Under the pieces are notes generated by a model. The model saw only the letters and a program-made list of their open reading frames with translations, was not told the DNA's origin and made no database searches. Source: Bacteroidales bacterium (GTDB lineage: Bacteria; Bacteroidota; Bacteroidia; Bacteroidales; UBA932). Taken from it: 64,000 nt of DNA. The translations under genes were made by a program, and so were the position numbers. The stretch is from NCBI GenBank assembly GCA_017437755.1, contig JAFRXI010000013.1, positions 1 through 64,000 of the forward strand. The letters are read 5' to 3'. Within the stretch, counting starts at the first letter, position 1. The number at the start of each line of letters is the position of its first letter. Below, in pieces: positions 16,778-24,467 of the stretch.

Positions 16778-18157
16778 TTATAGCAAAGGCAATGATACTG
16801 AATAGTTTCCGTTTTGAGTCACAATCTCCAGCCCTTCTCCGGAGAGGTCCATGTACTGCCGGCGTATATACTTTTGGCCCAGCCCTGTGGAAGGCCCGTG
16901 GGAGAACTTGGGGATCATCCGGTTCTCCACGGTGAGTTTTTTTCCGTTTGAGTATATCCTTATCGCGAGGGGATCTGCCGGAGAAAGGGTATTGTGCTTG
17001 ATGGCGTTTTCAATAAGCAGCTGGACGGTGCATGGAACTATCCTCCTGGCCTTGTCCTCGGCGGGCACCTCGACCGATATGGTGAACCCTTCCGGGAACC
17101 TCACCTTCATCAGGTCGGCATACATCCCAGCAAAGAGGAGTTCGTCGCCCAGCCGTACCAGGCTCTCTCCCTCGTGCTGTAGCATATACCGGTAGATACC
17201 GGCAAGCTTGTGGATGAATTCTCCGGTCTTTTCCCTGTCGCCTTCCTGGACCAGCGAATCCAGTACGTTGAGGGAATTGAACAGGAAATGAGGGTTGACC
17301 TGGTGCTTGAGGATCATGTACTGGAACTCGGCCTGGTGGGTCTTTTCCCGCTCCTTGAGCACCTCGTTCCGCATCCGGAACAGGTAATTGATCAGGTAGA
17401 GGACGGCGTAGAAGGTTACCTCGGCCAGCAGGGCGAATACCAGCAGCCTCAGGAAGTCCTTGAAAGTGAACCCTGCACGGAAGTGGAGCGGAAGGCCGAA
17501 TCCCTGGATCACCGACGCAACCGTCGAGGTGAGAAGTATGAATCCGGCCACAAGGAAGAAGGCTGCATACCGGTTGCCGGGGAACTTTACCAGCCTGATG
17601 AAAAGCAGGGTGACGGCCACCATGAAGATTATCAGGATGGAGTTCCCCAGGAATTCAGCCAGCAGTGAAGAGATGCTTATCCCGGAATACAGTCCAGTGG
17701 AGAATACTATGTCCACTGCAATCCTGAGCATGAAGATGGAAACGAAGGCAAACAGCAGCCATCCTGCGTTTTGCTTCCAAGATCGCTTTATCTCCGGATC
17801 CCCGGAATCGCCCCCGTGGAGCGCGCGGGCCGCCAGATGCATGGCCCAGCCCAGTATCTCAGTGGTCAGGAAGGTGGCTATCGGCCTGAAAACCAGTTCG
17901 TTCTCTGATATTCTGGAAAACAGCCAGGCACCGTCGGTCCCAAGTATGAATCCGCCTATGTTGACCAGTATGACGCTGATTGCGGTGAATTCCACCGATA
18001 GCCCGTGCATCATGCAGATGATGACCGTCATGGCCATGGTGATCAGGGTGAGGAGCAGCGAGTCCGGGAATCCTCCGGCGATGCAGATGACGGTCACGAG
18101 TGCATGCAGCACCGCGAATCCATGTATTACGTATGGAATCCTGCGTTTCAGTGTCAT
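16778..18157 (-). CDS. LytS-type sensor histidine kinase (His_kinase family PF06580)
   Basis: About 459 residues from the ATG at 18157 (MTLKRRIPYVIHGF); the frame extends 49 codons further but over the promoter region. The N-terminal half has six to eight hydrophobic segments, including 'MTVIICMMHGLSVEFTAISV' and 'ILIIFMVAVTLLFIRLV', with no periplasmic sensor fold that I recognise. The kinase core begins near residue 300 with 'LKHQVNPHFLFNSLNVLDSL', where the His of PHFLFN is the phosphorylated one. The HATPase part shows the N box 'LLIENAIKHNTLSP' and the glycine box 'STGLGQKYIRRQYM'. It sits directly before the LytTR gene. What it senses is unknown; a multi-TM sensor next to a maltodextrin transporter could read the carrier or membrane state (inference). 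Confidence 0.88.
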   Translation of the reverse strand: MTLKRRIPYVIHGFAVLHALVTVICIAGGFPDSLLLTLITMAMTVIICMMHGLSVEFTAISVILVNIGGFILGTDGAWLFSRISENELVFRPIATFLTTEILGWAMHLAARALHGGDSGDPEIKRSWKQNAGWLLFAFVSIFMLRIAVDIVFSTGLYSGISISSLLAEFLGNSILIIFMVAVTLLFIRLVKFPGNRYAAFFLVAGFILLTSTVASVIQGFGLPLHFRAGFTFKDFLRLLVFALLAEVTFYAVLYLINYLFRMRNEVLKEREKTHQAEFQYMILKHQVNPHFLFNSLNVLDSLVQEGDREKTGEFIHKLAGIYRYMLQHEGESLVRLGDELLFAGMYADLMKVRFPEGFTISVEVPAEDKARRIVPCTVQLLIENAIKHNTLSPADPLAIRIYSNGKKLTVENRMIPKFSHGPSTGLGQKYIRRQYMDLSGEGLEIVTQNGNYSVSLPLL

Positions 18158-18182
18158 CGTCTGCAAGATAGGAAAAAATATC

Positions 18183-18199
18183 GAACCGGCCGGCGGTTC
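18183..18199. promoter_or_regulatory. Palindrome upstream of the kinase gene
   Basis: GAACCG-gccgg-CGGTTC: 6-bp perfect arms around 5 bases, 26 bp upstream of the kinase ATG, close to a poor -7 match (TATCTTG) on the minus strand. It may be an operator for the kinase-regulator operon. Confidence 0.3.
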
Positions 18200-18211
18200 G
18201 TCGCAAAAAAA

Positions 18212-18241
18212 TCGCCGTCCGTCACTGAAAGTCCGCCGTTC
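18212..18241 (+). promoter_or_regulatory. Putative LytTR operator B (direct repeats) upstream of the MFS transporter
   Basis: TCGCCGTCC (18212-18220) and CCGCCGTTC (18233-18241) start 21 bp apart and match at seven of nine positions. The second ends 36 bp before the -7 box TATATTTG. Operator A upstream of malQ has the same spacing and nearly the same distance (35 bp) to its -7 box. Confidence 0.55.
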
Positions 18242-18277
18242 ATTCCTGCGCGTATTTATTAAAGGTAAAAGTCGGCC

Positions 18278-18285
18278 TATATTTG
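18278..18285 (+). promoter_or_regulatory. -7 box of the MFS-SusCDE operon
   Basis: TATATTTG with the same flanks as the malQ box (CTATATTTGTCC). No TTG lies 19-21 bp upstream (TTT instead), as expected for an activator-dependent promoter. A GTCGGC...GCCGAC inverted pair (18271-18276 and 18305-18310) brackets the box and start region. Confidence 0.6.
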
Positions 18286-18328
18286 TCCTGAATTTTCGGC
18301 TCATGCCGACCGCAAATTACTGACACTG

Positions 18329-19672
18329 ATGCAAAAGTCAAAACTATCGTTCTGGCAGATGTGGAACCTGAGCTTCGGGTTCTTCGGCGTTCAGATTGCA
18401 TATTCGCTGCAAAGCGCCAACATCTCCCGGATTTTTGCCACGCTGGGCGCTGATCCGCACCAGCTGTCGTTCTTCTGGATTCTTCCGCCGCTGATGGGCA
18501 TGCTGGTGCAGCCGTTCATCGGCAAGTGGTCCGACAGGACGTGGTGCCGCCTGGGACGCCGCAAGCCCTATCTGCTGGCCGGTGCTATTGTGGCCGTGCT
18601 TGTGATGATGCTGCTTCCCAACGCCGGCAGTTTCAACCTTTCCACCGCCTATGTCTTCCTGGGGCTCAACAGCGCCATGTGGTTCGGCCTGTTCTCGCTC
18701 ATTTTCCTGGATACCTCCATCAACGTGGCCATGCAGCCATTCAAGATGATGGTGGGCGACATGGTGGGCGAGGAGCAGAAGACCCGGGCCTATTCCATCC
18801 AGAGTTTCCTGTGCAACGCCGGGAGCCTGGTGGGATATCTGCTTCCCATATTCTTCACATGGATTGGAATAGCCAACGAGGCACCCAAGGGAGTGGTGCC
18901 GGATTCTGTCATCACTTCGTTCTACGTGGGAGCGGCCATACTGATTGCTTGCGTCCTCTATACATTCCTGAAAGTGAGGGAGATGCCTCCGGCAGAATAT
19001 GCCGAGTTCCACGGCATAGACCCAGCTGCGGAATCTTCCGAAAAGGGCGAGGGGCTGCTGAAGCTCCTGGTCAAGGCTCCGTCCACATTCTGGACCGTGG
19101 GTCTGGTCCAGTTCTTCTGCTGGGCCGCCTTCCTGTACATGTGGACCTATTCCAACGGTACCCTGGCCTATAATTGCTGGGGGGGGGTGACAGATACCGC
19201 CTCCAAGGCCTACCAGGACGCCGGTAACTGGGTCGGTGTAGTATTCGCCGTGCAGGCCGTGGGGTCCATTCTCTGGGCCCTGGTCCTGCCGAGGTTCAAA
19301 AACGTGAAAACGGGCTACGTGGTCAGCCTCATCATTGGTGCGGCCGGCTTCGTGAGCCTGTTCTTCGTGCATGACAAGTATCTTGCCTGCGCAAGCTATT
19401 TCCTGGTCGGGGCGGCCTGGGCGGCAATGCTGGCCTTGCCGTTCACCCTCCTGACAAACGCCCTTGAGGGAAGCCCCAGGATGGGTTCATACCTCGGCCT
19501 TTTCAACTGCACCATCTGCCTGCCGCAGATAGTGGCGGCGGCTACAGGCGGCCTTGTGATAAGCCTCGTGGGGGGCAGCCAGGCCGCGATGCTGGTGCTG
19601 GCGGGAATCTTCCTGCTGGCTGGGGCCGCGTGCGTCTCGCTCGTGAAAGTGAAAAAATCCAAAGAGCAATAA
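18329..19672 (+). CDS. MFS maltose/maltodextrin transporter (GPH/SLC45-like)
   Basis: 447 residues, about 12 TM segments. The opening 'LSFWQMWNLSFGFFGVQIAY' followed by 'SANISRIFATLGADPHQL' and 'GMLVQPFIGKWSDRTW' is characteristic of sugar/proton symporters of the SLC45/GPH type found beside sus loci in Bacteroidota. It would move maltose or maltotriose from periplasm to cytoplasm, where MalQ acts. It is the first gene of the operon that continues with SusC 21 nt downstream. A run of nine G (19179-19187) inside the coding sequence (Trp-Gly-Gly-Val) could slip and switch the gene off. Confidence 0.87.
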   Translation: MQKSKLSFWQMWNLSFGFFGVQIAYSLQSANISRIFATLGADPHQLSFFWILPPLMGMLVQPFIGKWSDRTWCRLGRRKPYLLAGAIVAVLVMMLLPNAGSFNLSTAYVFLGLNSAMWFGLFSLIFLDTSINVAMQPFKMMVGDMVGEEQKTRAYSIQSFLCNAGSLVGYLLPIFFTWIGIANEAPKGVVPDSVITSFYVGAAILIACVLYTFLKVREMPPAEYAEFHGIDPAAESSEKGEGLLKLLVKAPSTFWTVGLVQFFCWAAFLYMWTYSNGTLAYNCWGGVTDTASKAYQDAGNWVGVVFAVQAVGSILWALVLPRFKNVKTGYVVSLIIGAAGFVSLFFVHDKYLACASYFLVGAAWAAMLALPFTLLTNALEGSPRMGSYLGLFNCTICLPQIVAAATGGLVISLVGGSQAAMLVLAGIFLLAGAACVSLVKVKKSKEQ

Positions 19673-19693
19673 TGTTTAACTAACTACATTCTG

Positions 19694-22636
19694 ATGAAAA
19701 GAATTTTAACCTTGGCGGCTGTCCTCCTCGCAGGAGTGTTCAGCCCTACTGTATCCGCGCAGAACGGGTATCAGGTTAAAGGCGTCGTAGTCGACGCCCA
19801 GGGACCGGTCATCGGAGCCACCGTTCTCGAGAAGGGAACGTCCAACGGCACCTCGACGGGACTCGACGGCGACTACGTGCTCAACGTATCGGGACCGGAT
19901 GCCATCGTGGAGGTGAGCTGCATCGGCTATGCCACGCAGTCCTTCGCCGCATCGGCCATGCCCGGAACGGTGACTCTCGCTGAGGATACCGAATTCCTCG
20001 ACGACGTGGTCGTCATCGGTTACGGTACCCTTTCCAAGAAGGAACTGTCCTCGTCGATCGTACAGGTTGGCAAGGAAGACTTCCTCCAGGGAAGCGTCAA
20101 CAGCCCTATGGAGATGCTTACCGGTAAGGTGGCAGGTCTCAACGTGAGCACCACCGCCGCCGGAAACCCGAACTCGGGAGCCAGCCTCCAGATCCGTGGT
20201 GCAACCTCCCTCAAGGCCGGAAACGACCCTCTGGTCATCATCGACGGCATCCCCGGCGGCAGCATCCGCAATCTGGCATCCCAGGACATTGAATCCATGA
20301 CCGTCCTCAAGGACGCTGCTTCCGCAGCCATCTACGGAACCCGCGGTGCAAACGGCGTCATCCTCGTAACCACCAAGAAGGGAACCTCCGAGATGGGCCG
20401 CGCGCACGTCACTTACGACTCTTATTTCGGTGTGAACCTGGCAAAGGACATCCCCGAGGTACTCACCCCGGACGAGTTCCGCCGTTCCCTCAGGGGCAAC
20501 GACTACGGTTATTCCACCGACTGGTACAGGATGCTCCTCAGGAAGTTCTCCTATGACCACAACCAGTACATCTCCATCGACGGAGGCACCGAGACCTCTT
20601 CCTACAACGCCTCGGTCAACTACAAGAGCGCTACCGGTCTGGACCTGGTGGATGCCCGCCGCGAATACGGCGCCCGCCTCTCCGTGGAGCAGAAACTCCT
20701 TGGCAACCGCCTGCAGCTCAATGCCGGCGTTAACGTCAGGAGGGTGAACGAGACCTACGGCGACGACGGCATGTTCGACACCGCCCTTTCCATGAACCCC
20801 ACCATGGGCGTTTACAATGAGGACGGCTCCTACTTCCAGCCTACTTCGCCCACCAACGCCAAGAACCCCTACAGGCAGATGCTGGAGAACACCTCCAACG
20901 GTGCAAGGCTCTACCTGCTTGCAACGGCAGCAGCAAAGGTGAACCTCATCCAGAATGACCGTCACCTGCTCTCCACCACCCTTACCTACTCGCTCAACTA
21001 CAACGATTACAAGACCAACTGGTACACTCCCACCGATTCCGGCAATTCCTACTGGGGCGGCTACAAGGGCCAGGCCAGCATCAACTACTACAAGTACGAC
21101 ACCCAGAACCTCGAGTGGCTGTGGAACTACACCCTCTCCTTGCAGGACCATACCGTGCAGGCAGTTGCCGGTTATTCCTGGGAGCAGTACATGAGCGAGA
21201 GCTTCGGCGCAAAGAATCAGGGCTACGTCTTTGACGAACTCCTTTACAACCAGCTCGCAGGCGGTACCGCCCTTGCAAAGGGCGAGGCCGGCATGTGGTC
21301 CGCCAAGGAGTCATACAGGCTCGTTGGCCTCTTCGCCAGGGTCAACTACAACTGGAGGAACCTCATCTTCGCATCGGCTTCGATCCGCCGCGAGGGTTCC
21401 ACCAAGTTCGGCGAGAACAACAAGTGGGGTAACTTCCCGGCCGTTTCGGTGGCATGGGAAATGGCCAACATGGACTTCATGAAGGGAGCTTCCCACATGG
21501 TCCAGAGCCTCAAGCCCAGGATTTCCTACGGTGTCACCGGACGTTCCGGATTCGGCTCCTACCAGTCTATCCAGACCTATTCGTCGCACGGTGCATATCC
21601 TTACAACGGTTCATGGGTTACCGGTTTCTATCCTTCCCTCAATGCCAATCCCAACCTCGAGTGGGAGAAGCTGCAGAGCGTGAACATCGGTGTTGACTTC
21701 GCCCTGTTCGGAAGCAGGCTCCGCGGCAGTATCGACCTGTTCGACCGCCAGTCCAAGAACCTTCTCTACGACTATACCGCTCCCCAGCCTCCGTATGTCC
21801 ACGATTCCATCCTCGTGAACGTGGGAACCACCGACAACAAGGGTGTGGAGATTTCCGTGGACTATGACGTGTTCAACAAGCCCGACGGCTTCCAGTGGAC
21901 CACCGGAGTCAACTTCTCCTATGGCGAGACCGTTCTCAAGAAGCTTTCCAGCGACCTCTACAAGGCCTCCTGGGTAGACCTCTACCAGAAACCGGGCGTG
22001 GGTACCAGCGAGTACCTCTTCCGCACCAAAGAAGGCAGCAAGGTGGGCCAGTTCTACGGCTACAAGTACGGCGGTGTCTCCGAGGCCGGTGAAATCCAGG
22101 TCTACGACAACGACGGCAACCTGGTGGACGCTTCCCATGCCGACGCCTCCTGGAAGAGGTATATCGGCAACGGCGCCCCCAAGGTCTTCCTGAACTGGAA
22201 CAACTCCTTCCGCTGGCGCAACTGGGACCTCAACCTCGCTTTCAACGGCGCATTCGGGTTCAAGGTCTTCAACATGCGTCTCTACGGCATGGGCATCCAG
22301 GGAATGAACGGTGGCGGAAACATCTACCGCACGGCTTACACCAAGTACAGTGACATCGTCACCGCCGGCGGACAGTTCTCCGACTTCTTCCTTTCAAGGG
22401 GCGACTACTTCAAGCTTTCCAACGCCACCCTCGGCTACAACTTCAATACGGAAAACTGGAAGTATGTCAACCGCCTGCGCATATACATGGCAGCGAAGAA
22501 CATCTTCACCCTCACAGCATACGAGGGTACCGATCCTTCGGCCGTCAATTCAGTGGGTCTCACCCCGAGCGTGGACACCAACGGAGCCTATCCCCTGGCG
22601 TTCCAGCTTTCACTCGGTGTAATTGCAACTTTCTAA
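19694..22636 (+). CDS. susC: SusC-like TonB-dependent receptor of the alpha-glucan locus
   Basis: 980 residues: signal peptide to about residue 22 (SPTVSAQ), CarboxypepD_reg-like domain (VKGVVVDAQGPVIGATVLEK), the DDVVVIGYGTLSKKEL linker, plug domain with 'VLKDAASAAIYGTRGANGVI', and a large barrel ending in SLGVIATF. It forms the outer-membrane pore for maltodextrins with the SusD that follows 12 nt downstream. Codons in this and the next two genes end strongly in C (AAC, TAC, ATC, CTC), which suggests very high expression. The assignment to starch comes from the neighbouring GH13 and GH97 enzymes and from the SusE/F-like protein; the receptor itself does not reveal the substrate. Confidence 0.93.
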   Translation: MKRILTLAAVLLAGVFSPTVSAQNGYQVKGVVVDAQGPVIGATVLEKGTSNGTSTGLDGDYVLNVSGPDAIVEVSCIGYATQSFAASAMPGTVTLAEDTEFLDDVVVIGYGTLSKKELSSSIVQVGKEDFLQGSVNSPMEMLTGKVAGLNVSTTAAGNPNSGASLQIRGATSLKAGNDPLVIIDGIPGGSIRNLASQDIESMTVLKDAASAAIYGTRGANGVILVTTKKGTSEMGRAHVTYDSYFGVNLAKDIPEVLTPDEFRRSLRGNDYGYSTDWYRMLLRKFSYDHNQYISIDGGTETSSYNASVNYKSATGLDLVDARREYGARLSVEQKLLGNRLQLNAGVNVRRVNETYGDDGMFDTALSMNPTMGVYNEDGSYFQPTSPTNAKNPYRQMLENTSNGARLYLLATAAAKVNLIQNDRHLLSTTLTYSLNYNDYKTNWYTPTDSGNSYWGGYKGQASINYYKYDTQNLEWLWNYTLSLQDHTVQAVAGYSWEQYMSESFGAKNQGYVFDELLYNQLAGGTALAKGEAGMWSAKESYRLVGLFARVNYNWRNLIFASASIRREGSTKFGENNKWGNFPAVSVAWEMANMDFMKGASHMVQSLKPRISYGVTGRSGFGSYQSIQTYSSHGAYPYNGSWVTGFYPSLNANPNLEWEKLQSVNIGVDFALFGSRLRGSIDLFDRQSKNLLYDYTAPQPPYVHDSILVNVGTTDNKGVEISVDYDVFNKPDGFQWTTGVNFSYGETVLKKLSSDLYKASWVDLYQKPGVGTSEYLFRTKEGSKVGQFYGYKYGGVSEAGEIQVYDNDGNLVDASHADASWKRYIGNGAPKVFLNWNNSFRWRNWDLNLAFNGAFGFKVFNMRLYGMGIQGMNGGGNIYRTAYTKYSDIVTAGGQFSDFFLSRGDYFKLSNATLGYNFNTENWKYVNRLRIYMAAKNIFTLTAYEGTDPSAVNSVGLTPSVDTNGAYPLAFQLSLGVIATF

Positions 22637-22648
22637 AAATTGAAGATC

Positions 22649-24454
22649 ATGAAAAATACGTTCAAAACACTGACTGTACTTGCTGCGGCTTCGCTTGCAG
22701 TGACATCATGCTTCAATCTCGAGGAGAAGGCCTTCGACAGGCTCGACAAGGCTTCCTTCTACAATGGGGAAGTGGGATTCCAGAGCGCTCTCGCTTCCAT
22801 TTACTATGAGGCACAGTGCCCCGTGGAGCACTTCATCTGGCTGAACGAGTGTTCCGGCGACCAGCTTGCATGGCGCATCTGGAACGAAGGCAGCTGGGGT
22901 TATGACGAAGGTGAGAAATTCGTTCTTTCTACACATACTTGGACTCCCGAGTCGGTCATCATCCGCAAGGCATGGACCGGCACCTGGAGCACCATCGGTC
23001 TCTGCAACCAGCTCCTTTACGACGTCCGTGGCAAGAGCAGTGCCGACTTCGGCATCTCCGAAGAGAAACTGGCCGCCTACATAGCCGAGGCCAGGACAAT
23101 CAGGGCATGGTCATACCTGAAGATTTTCGACATCTGGGGCGGGGTCCTTCCCCTGAACACCAAGAGCGCCGAGGAGACCGTGGACCTTCCCGAGTCCGAA
23201 TCCAAGGTCCAGGGATCGTTCGAGGCAGGCTGCAAGAGTATCTACAACTTCATTTCCACCGAACTCGACGAGTCTCTTGAGGCCCTCCCGGTGAATGACG
23301 TCAACCATATGAACCAGGCTGCCAACCGCGTCCTGAAGGCCCGTCTGCTCATAAACGCCAAGGTGTACATCGGAGAAGACCATTACAAGGACTGCGCGGA
23401 TATCTGCGAAGCCATCCTCCGCGGAGACTACGGCAAGTACAGCCTGGCCGAGGACTTCCGCGAGATATACAGCGAAGGCAACGAGAAGTGCAAGGAAATA
23501 ATATTCGCATATGCATGGGACCTTGCCAACAGCCCTGCGTTGGCATACAACATGAGGAATTTCCCTTCGATAGCCTACAACACGTTTGATATCCTGGGAT
23601 TCTCCGGCAGCCATCCCGATGCCGGCCCCTGGAACTGCGTGATCCTGGCCCCTTCGTTTGACAATTCCGGAAAGGTCCTCAAGACCGGCGGCACCGACGG
23701 CGGAAAGAGCTTCGTTACCGACTATGGCGACAAGCTGGGCGCCGTCTATGAAAGGATGAACCGCAAGGATATCCGCCGCGGACCGTTCGTCTGCAAGGAG
23801 GACAAGAGCTGGTCAGGTCTGTTCCTCATGGGCCCGCAGTACCTTTACGGCACCAACAAGCCCGCCGTGGCCGATGCCGACCGTCCCGGAGAGGACCTCG
23901 TGTACGTTGACCAGGTGGGTTCCTTCCTCGGAAAAGGTCATGACCTTGAGGTCGTGATGTCACCCCGCTGGGGCGAGACCAACTCCGGTTACAGGCTCAT
24001 CCGCTATCCCATCTACCCCGATGCCTGCGGCGTGCATTTCATAGACATCGACGATGTCCAGATGAGGCTTGCCGAGGTCGTCTACATGCTGGCCGAGTGC
24101 AACCTCAACGGTATTGCCACTTCCCAGGATGCCAAGACCCTCGTGAACAGCGTCAGGAAGCGTTACTACAACGCCGCCGACTGGGCCGAGGTCAAGGATA
24201 CCCCCGGTCCCGGCTTCACCGCCTTCGACAAGGACTGGATGCTCAGCGAGTGGGGTCTCGAGTTCCTCGGCGAGGGCGAAAGGCGCCGCACCGACCTCCG
24301 CAGGTTCGACAAGTTCACCCAGGGCCAGTGGTGGTTCTTCGGCCGCTGCTACGAGGGTTACCCCGCGAAGCGCGACCGCAAGTACGAGTGGTATCCGCTT
24401 CCTACAACGGCCCTTACCGTAAATCCCGGTCTGGAGCAGAACCCCAACTATTAA
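22649..24454 (+). CDS. susD: SusD-like starch-binding outer-membrane lipoprotein
   Basis: 601 residues from the ATG at 22649 (a TTG three codons earlier is in frame). The lipobox is LAVTSCFNLEEK. The SusD helical core includes 'YIAEARTIRAWSYLKIFDIW' (about residue 145) and 'MNQAANRVLKARLLINAKVY'. The C-terminal RagB part has 'LSEWGLEFLGEGERRRTDLR' and ends GLEQNPNY. At about 600 residues it is somewhat longer than B. thetaiotaomicron SusD (551). Gene order SusC-SusD-SusE/F is that of the sus system. It should bind the helical alpha-glucan at the surface. Confidence 0.92.
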   Translation: MKNTFKTLTVLAAASLAVTSCFNLEEKAFDRLDKASFYNGEVGFQSALASIYYEAQCPVEHFIWLNECSGDQLAWRIWNEGSWGYDEGEKFVLSTHTWTPESVIIRKAWTGTWSTIGLCNQLLYDVRGKSSADFGISEEKLAAYIAEARTIRAWSYLKIFDIWGGVLPLNTKSAEETVDLPESESKVQGSFEAGCKSIYNFISTELDESLEALPVNDVNHMNQAANRVLKARLLINAKVYIGEDHYKDCADICEAILRGDYGKYSLAEDFREIYSEGNEKCKEIIFAYAWDLANSPALAYNMRNFPSIAYNTFDILGFSGSHPDAGPWNCVILAPSFDNSGKVLKTGGTDGGKSFVTDYGDKLGAVYERMNRKDIRRGPFVCKEDKSWSGLFLMGPQYLYGTNKPAVADADRPGEDLVYVDQVGSFLGKGHDLEVVMSPRWGETNSGYRLIRYPIYPDACGVHFIDIDDVQMRLAEVVYMLAECNLNGIATSQDAKTLVNSVRKRYYNAADWAEVKDTPGPGFTAFDKDWMLSEWGLEFLGEGERRRTDLRRFDKFTQGQWWFFGRCYEGYPAKRDRKYEWYPLPTTALTVNPGLEQNPNY

Positions 24455-24467
24455 AAGATATCGAGTC

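Noticed and set aside
18344-19372. 342-codon frame antisense to the MFS transporter
   Set aside because: His/Gln/Glu-rich shadow of membrane-helix codons; no real protein features.
19706-21151. Long open frame (481 codons) antisense to SusC
   Set aside because: It mirrors a clear SusC gene in a GC-rich region; the translation is Val/Gly/His-rich with no domain, typical of a shadow frame.
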